DNA of 18,903 nt from Palsa-872 sp036844615 (lineage in GTDB: Bacteria; Chloroflexota; Dormibacteria; Dormibacterales; Dormibacteraceae), in assembly GCA_036844615.1 (NCBI GenBank), contig DAIUFK010000043.1:1-18903 (forward strand). The letters run 5' to 3'. Below the pieces are notes generated by a model. It was not told the origin of the DNA and did no database searches. It worked only from the letters and a program-made list of their open reading frames with translations. Positions 8,267 through 14,966 of the stretch are shown here, piece after piece. Positions within the stretch are counted from its first letter, which is position 1; each line of letters opens with the position of its first letter. Made by a program: the position numbers and the translations under genes.

Positions 8267-8548
8267 TCAGCGAGGGCCCACCCGGCCCGCCAGGCCGACT
8301 CCAAGAGCTACAGCCGCCAGCGCCGCGACCGACAGCAGTGCGGCGACCTCCTGCCCCAGCAGCTGCGAGCCACCTGCCGGCGCTGCCGCAAAGCGCGACA
8401 CTCCAGCGAACGCGGTTCCGGCGCCTGCGAACATCAGAGGAATCCCTGCCAGCGCATGGGTCAGTTCACGTCTCCAGGTGGCGATAAATGCCCCGACCCC
8501 GACCAGCGCGGCCGCGGCAAAGAACACGGAGACCAGGCCGACGCTCAC
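8267..8548 (-). CDS. nuoK: Complex I-like membrane subunit K (divergent NuoK)
   Basis: This 93-residue, three-helix protein is placed between J and L as expected for NuoK. It aligns with E. coli NuoK through WRRELTHALAGIPLM (25-39), equivalent to RRNLLFMLIGLEIM, and SVAALAAVALGVGL (73-86), equivalent to LAAAEASIGLALL. Both glutamates that carry protons in NuoK are absent: Glu36 aligns with Pro37 and Glu72 with Leu77. The GTG at 8548 was chosen because it overlaps the nuoJ stop as GTGA and has GGAG 8 bases upstream. An ATG 8 codons earlier (8572) is possible but has no good ribosome binding site. Assignment rests on gene order and topology as much as on sequence. Confidence 0.75.
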   Translation of the reverse strand: MSVGLVSVFFAAAALVGVGAFIATWRRELTHALAGIPLMFAGAGTAFAGVSRFAAAPAGGSQLLGQEVAALLSVAALAAVALGVGLAGRVGPR

Positions 8549-9033
8549 CTGGAGCGCTCCCTTGCGCGCCATGCCACGGTCCCACCGACCAGCGCGACAA
8601 GGATCAGGGCGGCAACGGCTTCGGTCGCGAGGGCATCATGGGCAAAGAGACTCCGGCCCAGGGCTGCGCTCCCGAACCAGCCGCCGAAGTACTTGGCACT
8701 GGCGAAATCGGCGCCATATGCGGCGTACGCGATCAGCACCATTAGGGCCGCGGCGCCGAGGGCGCCCGCCTGGCGCCAGCGCGAGCCTGCCAACGGCTCG
8801 ACAGCCCGATATGCGGACCCCGCCAGAAGCAGCGCGCAGCTCCCATAGCAGACGAGCGCAACGAGCGCAGCGAAGCCCGCCGACAGCGAGAGGTAGATGC
8901 CTGCCACGCCGATCGCGACGACCGCTAGCCCGAGGCCTCGCCTTGAGCGGCCGGCAAGGAACGCTACAGAGAGCCCACCGGCCACAGACACTGCGGCGGA
9001 CACGTAGAAGCCGATCGCGTGGAGGGAGTCCAT
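8545..9033 (-). CDS. nuoJ: Complex I-like membrane subunit J (divergent NuoJ)
   Basis: This 162-residue protein has about five hydrophobic helices and is followed by K, L, M and N. Its third helix, ALVALVCYGSCALLLAG (56-72), aligns with the LEIIVYAGAIMVLF helix of E. coli NuoJ and keeps the conserved Tyr as Tyr63, while the Glu four residues before it (E. coli E55) becomes Ala59. In complex I this subunit has a mobile helix next to the NuoK proton path. The gene starts with ATG and has GGAG (complement of 9039-9042) five bases upstream. It is the only ATG start I accept in the window. Overall identity to standard NuoJ looks low, and gene order is the strongest evidence. Confidence 0.72.
   Translation of the reverse strand: MDSLHAIGFYVSAAVSVAGGLSVAFLAGRSRRGLGLAVVAIGVAGIYLSLSAGFAALVALVCYGSCALLLAGSAYRAVEPLAGSRWRQAGALGAAALMVLIAYAAYGADFASAKYFGGWFGSAALGRSLFAHDALATEAVAALILVALVGGTVAWRARERSR
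8557..8560 (-). promoter_or_regulatory. Ribosome binding site deciding the nuoK start
   Basis: GGAG on the minus strand, 8 bases before the GTG at 8548 and within the end of nuoJ, favours that start over the ATG at 8572. Confidence 0.55.
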
Positions 9034-9070
9034 CGGTACTCCGTGGTTGGTGAGAGTGGCCTCTTACCGG

Positions 9071-9202
9071 CTAATCGACGACGCCGCCGGTTCCAAGCCG
9101 GAAAGGATACAGGAGCCCGGTACCGGCAATTGCAATGGCACCCAGCACGGCGACAACGGCCCCCCGAGTCGGCGGCGACTCGATCGCGGCAAATGCATAA
9201 GC
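9071..9202 (-). CDS. C-terminal fragment of an unidentified membrane protein, cut by the assembly gap
   Basis: An open frame of 43 residues runs out of the N gap and stops 37 bp before nuoJ. It contains one clear hydrophobic helix (RGAVVAVLGAIAIAGTGLLY, fragment residues 13-32) and a short tail ending in GGVVD. In classic complex I operons the gene before nuoJ is nuoI, a soluble iron-sulphur protein, and this fragment does not look like one. It could be the end of a NuoH-like subunit or of an unrelated membrane protein. I could not match it to the NuoH C-terminus. It continues the operon direction, so it was probably cotranscribed with nuoJ-N. Confidence 0.55.
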   Translation of the reverse strand, partial: AYAFAAIESPPTRGAVVAVLGAIAIAGTGLLYPFRLGTGGVVD

Positions 9203-9302
9203 NNNNNNNNNNNNNNNNNNNNNNNNNNNNNNNNNNNNNNNNNNNNNNNNNNNNNNNNNNNNNNNNNNNNNNNNNNNNNNNNNNNNNNNNNNNNNNNNNN
9301 NN
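9203..9302. other. Assembly gap of 100 N
   Basis: Exactly 100 unknown bases, a conventional scaffold-gap length. The true distance is unknown, so the order and linkage of the left part (complex I-like operon) and the right part (ABC exporter to mnmA) rest on scaffolding. No reading frame should be joined across it. Confidence 0.98.
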
Positions 9303-9323
9303 CCGCGCCAAAATGGCTGAACG

Positions 9324-10106
9324 TTGGAGAAGCTGACCGACTTCGCCGAAAACCACCGGCAGGAATCCTCGCCCGGGGTGGAGGTGATCGTCACCCCGCA
9401 CTACAGAATCACTCTGATGCCCGACTTTCCCATCCCTGGGCCCAACAGTGTCTCGTGGATCCGCTGCAACCCAGACGAGGCTGACTTTGCAATCGAAGAA
9501 GCTCGGGCGACGGTTGCCGCACGGAACCTCCCGGTCATGTGGGTCATCGATCCGGGCACCCTGCCAGCCGACTTCGCGACCCGGCTCGAGGCTCATGGCT
9601 TCCGCCCGGACCCGCACGGCCCCGAGGCGGCCGTTATGGTCCTGTCCGCAAGCGCCACCATCGATGCCCCGACGGTCTCGGGGCTCGAGCTGGTGGACGC
9701 GCTGGCCGATCCCGCCGCGTTCAAGGCAGCAAACGATGCGGCAGCCGAGGCTTTCGACTCAACCCACCGCGGCGACGACCCCGAGCTGGTGGCAATGAAC
9801 GAGCGGCGCCGCAAGGACTCGGTCGCCGCAGGCAACCGGCGCCTGCTGCTGGCCACAGTGCACGGCGAGCCTGCGGGGTCGGGCTCGCTGTCCCTGTTCC
9901 CTCCCCGCGGCGCGTTCATCAACGGCGGAGCGGTGCGACCGAAGTTCCGCGGCCAGGGCATATATCGAGCGCTGGTGGCCGCGAGGCTGGAGATCGCCCG
10001 CCGCGAAGGCGCCGCGGGCCTTGTCGTCCACGCAGGCTCGATGTCAAAGCCCATCCTGTCGCAGCTCGGCTTTACGCCGGTGAGCTGGCGGCGTTTCTAC
10101 TTATAG
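9324..10106 (+). CDS. GNAT family N-acetyltransferase
   Basis: This 260-residue protein is the only accepted gene on the plus strand. The C-terminal half (about 145-260) is a GNAT domain: the acetyl-CoA-binding loop RPKFRGQGIYRALV, with the R/Q-x-x-G-x-G/A pattern in RGQGIY, follows the strand FINGGAV, and a last motif (SKPILSQLGFTPV) is typical of the domain end. The N-terminal half (about 1-140) has no motif I recognise and may be a second, degenerate GNAT fold. The substrate is unknown. The frame is bounded upstream by a stop at 9318-9320, so TTG at 9324 is the earliest start. No ribosome binding site is evident, and a later start near the Met at residue 32 is possible. Confidence 0.82.
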   Translation: MEKLTDFAENHRQESSPGVEVIVTPHYRITLMPDFPIPGPNSVSWIRCNPDEADFAIEEARATVAARNLPVMWVIDPGTLPADFATRLEAHGFRPDPHGPEAAVMVLSASATIDAPTVSGLELVDALADPAAFKAANDAAAEAFDSTHRGDDPELVAMNERRRKDSVAAGNRRLLLATVHGEPAGSGSLSLFPPRGAFINGGAVRPKFRGQGIYRALVAARLEIARREGAAGLVVHAGSMSKPILSQLGFTPVSWRRFYL

Positions 10107-10123
10107 GCCGAAGAGAGCACTAC

Positions 10124-10228
10124 TCCCCTCCCCGCTCCGCGCAGGGGGGTGTGGCGGGAGCTGGCTCCGCCAGGCCCGACACCCCGAGGGGGGACTTCCC
10201 CCCTCAGCCGGAGGGGATGGGGGTGGGG
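10124..10228. repeat. GC-rich compound foldback element in the convergent intergenic space
   Basis: This stretch of about 105 bp is built of nested inverted repeats. It includes a perfect 8-bp hairpin, GAGGGGGG-ACTT-CCCCCCTC (10186-10205), a TGGCG(G)GAG-CTGG-CTC-CGCCA hairpin (about 10152-10172), and roughly complementary ends (CCCCTCCCC near 10124 and GGGGATGGGG near 10213). The 16-mer at 10156-10171 matches 14941-14956 at 15 of 16 positions. It looks like a REP- or MITE-type intergenic repeat. Confidence 0.6.
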
Positions 10229-10255
10229 ACGTGAGCGCGTCCCTTTTCTACGCGG

Positions 10256-10283
10256 AAGGGGTCCGGCGACAGCCGGACCCCTT
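10256..10283. terminator. Bidirectional hairpin terminator between convergent genes
   Basis: A perfect 12-bp stem, AAGGGGTCCGGC, with loop GACA and a matching arm. It begins 5 bases past the stop of the ABC gene (minus strand) and lies about 150 bases after the acetyltransferase stop (plus strand). The T-runs are short, so termination may be only partly intrinsic, but the position between two converging genes fits. Confidence 0.78.
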
Positions 10284-10288
10284 TGCAC

Positions 10289-12112
10289 TCAAGCCAGCGA
10301 CTTGAGCCACGCCCTGTGCAGCGACCCATAGCGCCCTCCCTCCTCACGGAGCTCGGACGGCGCTCCATCCTCGACGACCTGTCCCGCATCGATAACGAGC
10401 ACGCGATCGGCGATGTCGACCGTGGAAAGGCGGTGGGCGATGATCATCGCCGTCCTACCCCGAAGCAATGTTCGCAGCGCGTGCTGCACGAGGCGCTCCG
10501 AAGGCAGGTCGAGCGAAGAAGTCGCCTCATCGAGGATCAGCACCCTCGGATCGGCAAGGAACGCGCGCGCGAAAGCGACAAGCTGCCTCTGACCCGACGA
10601 CAGCCTTACACCACGACGCCTCACATCGGTGTCATACCCGTTGGGCAGTGCGCTGATGAACTCATGAGCACCGATCGCGCGTGCCGCGGTGATCATCTCC
10701 TCTCGCGTCGCCTCGGGCCTACCGAACAGCAGGTTGTCCCCCACCGTGCCCGAGAAAAGGAAGCTCTCCTGGGTCACGATGACGATCGCCCGGCGCAGCT
10801 CCGCCACCGCGATCGAACGCAGGTCGACCCCGTCGAGCGTGATGCGCCCAGACGTGGCGTCATAGAAGCGCGCGATCAAGCGCGCGATGGTCGTCTTGCC
10901 CGCCCCCGTCTCCCCCACCAGCGCGATGATCTGGCCCGCCGGGATCACCAGGTCGATGTCGTGCAGCACAGGCTTTTCGCGGTATGCAAAGGTCACGTGC
11001 TCGAACTCGACCGACCCTTTGATCTCCCCCAACCTGACCGGCTCCGACGGCTCGGGCACCGTCGGCGCCTCCTCCATCACCCCGGCGAGCTTCTCGAGCG
11101 CCGCCCCCGCGGCCTGGAACGTGTTGTAGAACTGCGCAAGGTCCTGCATCGGCTCGAAGAACTGCCGCAGGTAGAGGATGAAAGCGGTCAGCACCCCAAG
11201 GGTCAGCTGGTCCTGCACCACCAGGCTCCCACCGAACACGAGAACCAGCGTGGTCGTCAGGCGCCCGAGGAGGATGATCCCGGGGCTGAACGTGGAAGCA
11301 AGGCGGTTGGACCAGATGTTGGCGTCCCTGTAGCGCCCGTTGACGTCCTCGAAGATCTCCTGGTTTCGGGGCTCGCGCCGGAACGCGTGCACGGCACGTA
11401 TGCCACCCAGCGACTCGACGTAATGCACGATCACCAGGACAATCGCCCGCCGCACCGCCCGGTACGAGAGGGCGGAGTTATGCCGGAACCACGCGGTAAG
11501 CCCGAGCACGACTGGCATCGCAAGCAGCGTCACGAGGCCCAGGCGCGTATCGAGGTGCAACAGGATCGCGGTGATCGCCACCACCGACAGCACCGACGTG
11601 ATAGCCGACGTCAGGCCCGTCGCCAGCAGCTCGTTCAGCGCCTCGATGTCTGAGGTGAGGCGAGAGATGATGCGCCCTGACGTGTAGCGCTCATAGAAGG
11701 AAATGGAGAGCTCTTGAACGTGCGCGAAAAGCATCTTCCTCAGGTCCATCAATGCGTCCTGCCCGATGCGCCCTGACAGGCGCAGGAACACGAAGTTCGC
11801 CGCTGCATTGATGACGAGGACCCCGATGAGGGCGGCGCCAACCTCAGCGAGGGCAACGATGTCGCCGGTTCTTCCCGGCCTGATGCCGCGGTCGATGCCG
11901 ACGCCGACAAGGTATGGAATCGACAGGTAGGCGGCCGAGCGGATGAGGATGAGTGCTCCTGCGAGAACGAGCTGCCATCGGTATGGGCGTGCGAGCGTGG
12001 CCAAGAGGCGCCGGCTGCGCTTGCGCAATAGCCCGGCCACGCTGGCCGAGAACTCGTCGACCTCCTCCGTGGCGACTCCGCGCCATCCATCCGCCGGTGC
12101 GACTGTGCTCAA
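10289..12112 (-). CDS. ABC exporter half-transporter, canonical partner of a heterodimer
   Basis: This 607-residue type IV (B-family) exporter half has an N-terminal six-helix membrane domain (about 45-345) followed by a nucleotide-binding domain (about 365-600). Visible motifs are Walker A GETGAGKT (400-407), Q-loop Gln448, signature LSSGQ (504-508), Walker B VLILDE with catalytic Glu529, and switch His560 (IIAHR). It has the full catalytic set, but its signature has Ser for Gly (LSSGQ for LSGGQ). The TTG start at 12112 overlaps the stop of the partner gene as TTGA, with AGGTG 5 bases upstream. The pair probably exports lipids, drugs or peptides in the manner of TM287/288 or BmrCD; the substrate is unknown. 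The longer in-frame reading from 12487 lies inside the partner gene and is rejected. Confidence 0.92.
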   Translation of the reverse strand: MSTVAPADGWRGVATEEVDEFSASVAGLLRKRSRRLLATLARPYRWQLVLAGALILIRSAAYLSIPYLVGVGIDRGIRPGRTGDIVALAEVGAALIGVLVINAAANFVFLRLSGRIGQDALMDLRKMLFAHVQELSISFYERYTSGRIISRLTSDIEALNELLATGLTSAITSVLSVVAITAILLHLDTRLGLVTLLAMPVVLGLTAWFRHNSALSYRAVRRAIVLVIVHYVESLGGIRAVHAFRREPRNQEIFEDVNGRYRDANIWSNRLASTFSPGIILLGRLTTTLVLVFGGSLVVQDQLTLGVLTAFILYLRQFFEPMQDLAQFYNTFQAAGAALEKLAGVMEEAPTVPEPSEPVRLGEIKGSVEFEHVTFAYREKPVLHDIDLVIPAGQIIALVGETGAGKTTIARLIARFYDATSGRITLDGVDLRSIAVAELRRAIVIVTQESFLFSGTVGDNLLFGRPEATREEMITAARAIGAHEFISALPNGYDTDVRRRGVRLSSGQRQLVAFARAFLADPRVLILDEATSSLDLPSERLVQHALRTLLRGRTAMIIAHRLSTVDIADRVLVIDAGQVVEDGAPSELREEGGRYGSLHRAWLKSLA

Positions 12113-13854
12113 GCAAACACCTGCTCGGAGGTCTCGTAGTCCTGCGATAGCAAAGCTCGATAGAGCTCGTTCGACTTCATCAGCTCGGTGTGCGTTCCGG
12201 TGGCGACGACCGTGCCCCGATCGAGCAAGGCCACACGGTCGGCAAGCGCGAGTGTCGACGGTCGGTGGACGACGAGGAGTGCGGTGACCCCCTCCAGCAC
12301 GGTCGTCAGCGCCTCCTCGATCACCGCCTCCGTGTGCACGTCGACAGATGACAGCGGATCGTCGAGGACCAGCACCTGCGGGCTGCCCAGCACCGCGCGC
12401 GCCAGCGCCAACCTCTGCCGCTGGCCGCCGGACAGCGTGTAGCCCTGCTCGCCAACTCGCGTCTCTAGGCCCCACGGCAGCTCCCACACGAACCCGGCCT
12501 GGGCCACCTCGATCGCGCGCTTCAATTCGGCGTCGTCGACGATTGGGCGCCCCATGACCAGGTTCTCGTGAATCGACGCCGAGAACAGGATCGGATCTTC
12601 GAAGGCGACGCCGATATGCGACCGCAGGGACCGAAGGTGGATATCCCGCACATCCACTCCGTCGAGGAGCACCTGGCCCTCGGCGACGTCATACAGGCGA
12701 GGCAGCAGATAGGCGAGCGTCGTCTTGCCACTTCCCGTGCGACCGACGAGCCCCACGGTCTCGCCAGGTTCGAGTGAGAGGTTGAGGTCCCTGAGGATCC
12801 ACTCGTCCGAGCTGGGGTATTTGAATCCAACGCCGCGAAACTCGACCCTGCCCCTGCTGCGCTCCATCGACCGGGCGCCAGGCCGGTCGGCAATCTCGGG
12901 CCGCGAGTCAAGCACCTCGTTGAGCCGCTCGGATGCGGTCCTGCACTCTTCGCTCATCGACAGGACCCAGCCGATGGCGTCCATCGGCCACGCGAGCATG
13001 AAGACGTAGCTCATGAAAGCGACAAGGCCACCGATCGTCAGCGTGCCCTGGACGACGTTGATACCTCCAAGGATGAGCACTACAACGAGCGCCAAATATG
13101 GAAGAAAAGTCAGCTGGGTCCATACGAGCGCCCTGGCGCTGATCCCCTCGAGGTTGGTCTCGCGTAGAAGGCCTGCCTGCGCCTCGTAGCGGTCCTGGAC
13201 CAGGCGCATCCTGCCGAACGCCTTGATGATGCGGACGCCTGTCGCCATCTCTTCGATGATCGTGGTGAGGTCGCCCTGCTGGTCCTGCTGCCGGCGCGCG
13301 ATGACCTTGTACTTCTCATTGAAGGCGTGGCTGAAGTAGGCGATGGGCAGCATGCAAGCGACGACGGCGATGGCGAGGCGCCAGTCCAGGCTCGCCATGA
13401 GGACAAAGACGACCGCGAAGGTGACGAGCGTTTGCAGGAACCAGATCAATCCGTAGCTGACGAAGCGGCGCACCGTCGCGATGTCCGAGATCGCGCGCGA
13501 TAGCAGCTGTCCTGACTGCCAGTTGTCGTGGAACGCGACGTGCAGGTTCTGGAGGTGCGCGTAGAAATCGTTGCGGAGATCCGTCTCCATCCTTAGCGAA
13601 GCAACACCTGAGTAGTTGCGCCGCAGGTAGATGAAGATGAACTCGAGCACGCCGATGGCCACAAGCACGCTCGCCCCCGGCAGCATCTGGCTCGGCTGGT
13701 GCTGGGTGATCGGCCCGTCGATGATGTACTGGATCACCTTCGGTATCGCAGCGGAGGCCCCGAGGCTTCCGAGCTGCGCTATGCCGAAGATTGCCAGCAA
13801 GCCGACGTATGGCCGCATGTATGGCAGGTAGCGCCTTAGCGCGAGTAGACCCAA
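12109..13854 (-). CDS. ABC exporter half-transporter, degenerate partner of a heterodimer
   Basis: This 581-residue exporter half has the same architecture: membrane domain (about 15-310) and nucleotide-binding domain (about 335-575). Motifs are Walker A GRTGSGKT (371-378), signature LSGGQ (474-478) and switch His530. Two catalytic positions are altered: the Q-loop residue is Glu419 (VAFEDP instead of VxFQD), and the Walker B Glu is Asp499 (LVLDDP). This matches the degenerate subunit of heterodimeric exporters, in which one of the two ATP sites hydrolyses poorly. The gene starts at TTG 13854 with AGGAG about 10 bases upstream, and the downstream gene overlaps it by 4 bp, so the two are translationally coupled. 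Confidence 0.92.
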   Translation of the reverse strand: MGLLALRRYLPYMRPYVGLLAIFGIAQLGSLGASAAIPKVIQYIIDGPITQHQPSQMLPGASVLVAIGVLEFIFIYLRRNYSGVASLRMETDLRNDFYAHLQNLHVAFHDNWQSGQLLSRAISDIATVRRFVSYGLIWFLQTLVTFAVVFVLMASLDWRLAIAVVACMLPIAYFSHAFNEKYKVIARRQQDQQGDLTTIIEEMATGVRIIKAFGRMRLVQDRYEAQAGLLRETNLEGISARALVWTQLTFLPYLALVVVLILGGINVVQGTLTIGGLVAFMSYVFMLAWPMDAIGWVLSMSEECRTASERLNEVLDSRPEIADRPGARSMERSRGRVEFRGVGFKYPSSDEWILRDLNLSLEPGETVGLVGRTGSGKTTLAYLLPRLYDVAEGQVLLDGVDVRDIHLRSLRSHIGVAFEDPILFSASIHENLVMGRPIVDDAELKRAIEVAQAGFVWELPWGLETRVGEQGYTLSGGQRQRLALARAVLGSPQVLVLDDPLSSVDVHTEAVIEEALTTVLEGVTALLVVHRPSTLALADRVALLDRGTVVATGTHTELMKSNELYRALLSQDYETSEQVFA

Positions 13855-13878
13855 GCCGGAACAACTCCTGCGCTTTTT

Positions 13879-13936
13879 ATGGCGCGCGAAACCACGTGGG
13901 GGCGGGAATCGCTCAGTTTAATGGCGCGAGAAGTGG
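13879..13936. repeat. Two imperfect copies of a short repeat upstream of the ABC operon
   Basis: ATGGCGCG followed closely by a G/A-rich stretch and GTGGG occurs at 13879-13900 and again at 13921-13936, one copy having extra bases. On the minus strand the right copy precedes the left, and the left ends in CATAAAAAG about 20 bases before the TTG start of the ABC operon. It may be an operator or promoter pair, but I see no convincing -35 element. Nothing else is apparent in 13855-13943. Confidence 0.35.
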
Positions 13937-13943
13937 GAGGTTT

Positions 13944-14870
13944 CTAGCCTGCCCTCCGCCTGGTTCCAGATTGCACGCTCGAGAAGAGCCTGCGCACCTG
14001 CGTCCTCAGGCTCTTCTCCCGGCCGGCACCGAGAGTGAAGTCGAGCACCAGGCTTAGAAGGGCCTCCCGATCGATGAGGACCAGCGACCGTCCATCCGCA
14101 AGCGACCACGCCTCGTCTGCAAAGTCGCCGTCCGAGATGATGAACACGCCATCCGCCCCGCTCCGGAGAGCCACCTGAGCCATCTCGGCAAGGGGCTCGA
14201 CGCCGATTGGGCTCATGCCGCGCAATTGGCAGCTGACGAGCATCCGCTCTGCTCCGCGCACGACCTCCATGTCGATGACGTCGGAATCGGGACCCTCTCC
14301 CCCAAACACCTCGTAGCCGTCCCCGCGAAACATGTCGGAGATCAAAGATCGATAGCCCTCCCACGACATAACGCTCACCGCGGCCATGATCTCGTCGTGC
14401 TCGGGGAGCCACTTGCGCGGTTTCGGCGGCTTGGACGTGCGGGCGGTGGGCATCGGTGGTGGGACCTCAGCGGGAGCCGGTTGCGCTTCACCGGCCCACG
14501 GCGGCGCCTCTTCCACCTTCACCTCGACCGGCAGATGAGCGAGGGTCGACTGCGCCGCCTCCGCGTGCACGAACGCGACGCCCACGAGCTCCCAATCCAG
14601 CTCCGGTGGGGTGAACACGGCTGCCAGCGCCGCCAGGACCTCCTGCGTCGACACTCCCCGCAGCGGAGAGGCGGCGTGCGAGCGCTCGCGCTGGTGCTGC
14701 CTCAACTCCCGATTGACCAGCCATGGTGGCGAGTCATAGCGAAGCAAAGCAGTCTTAGGTGCGACTAAGACCGGCTCTGGCTCCACCCCGGTTGACCAGG
14801 ACGGCTGCTCATCGACCCCTGACGTGCTCGGCTCCGTCGTCGCCTTGAAGCGGCGCCCACGACGAAACAC
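13944..14870 (-). CDS. Mrr-like restriction endonuclease-fold protein with altered active site
   Basis: This 308-residue protein has a C-terminal part (about 165-275) that resembles the Mrr_cat branch of the PD-(D/E)xK nuclease fold. The sequence WEGYRSLISDMFRGDGYEV (170-188) matches the helix-strand start of Mrr domains, Asp197 and Asp200 sit where the acidic metal ligands are expected, and LVSCQLRG (211-218) matches the usual VQCKR strand. There the catalytic Lys would be Gln215, which suggests the domain may bind rather than cut DNA. The N-terminal half is unrecognised, with a Pro/Ala-rich linker (about 120-155). The GTG start at 14870 has no clear ribosome binding site, so the true start may lie later. 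No methylase or other restriction gene is nearby. Confidence 0.65.
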   Translation of the reverse strand: MFRRGRRFKATTEPSTSGVDEQPSWSTGVEPEPVLVAPKTALLRYDSPPWLVNRELRQHQRERSHAASPLRGVSTQEVLAALAAVFTPPELDWELVGVAFVHAEAAQSTLAHLPVEVKVEEAPPWAGEAQPAPAEVPPPMPTARTSKPPKPRKWLPEHDEIMAAVSVMSWEGYRSLISDMFRGDGYEVFGGEGPDSDVIDMEVVRGAERMLVSCQLRGMSPIGVEPLAEMAQVALRSGADGVFIISDGDFADEAWSLADGRSLVLIDREALLSLVLDFTLGAGREKSLRTQVRRLFSSVQSGTRRRAG

Positions 14871-14922
14871 GCTTGTAGAACGACCAGAAATGGCGTTCCT
14901 TGCCAGTCAGCACGGGCAATCT

Positions 14923-14956
14923 TCCCTCCCACCTCAAGGGGGGAGGTGGCTCCGCC
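14923..14956. repeat. Short GC-rich foldback repeat
   Basis: CCACCTC (14929-14935) pairs with GAGGTGG (14943-14949). The right part, GGGAGGTGGCTCCGCC (14941-14956), is nearly identical to 10156-10171. It sits between the CBS-pair gene and the Mrr-like gene. The rest of the interval 14871-14966 shows nothing. Confidence 0.5.
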
Positions 14957-14966
14957 CGCGAATAAC

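Noticed and set aside
7536..9053. A 505-residue plus-strand open frame
   Set aside because: It is antisense to nuoL, nuoK and nuoJ, whose family motifs are clear. The translation is low-complexity (Arg, Glu, Gln, Pro, Ala) without any domain, as expected of a GC-rich shadow frame.
9071..9617. Reading frames that run across the 100-N gap
   Set aside because: The gap length is arbitrary, so any frame joined across it is meaningless. Only the 43-residue piece left of the gap is supported.
10283..11653. A 456-residue plus-strand open frame
   Set aside because: Antisense to the ABC exporter gene with its intact Walker motifs; composition is rich in Arg, His and Asp with no recognisable fold.
13944..14870. 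A restriction-modification or defence island around the Mrr-like gene
   Set aside because: Neighbours are an ABC exporter and a CBS-pair protein. No methylase, specificity subunit, toxin or other defence gene is present, and the active-site Lys appears to be lost.
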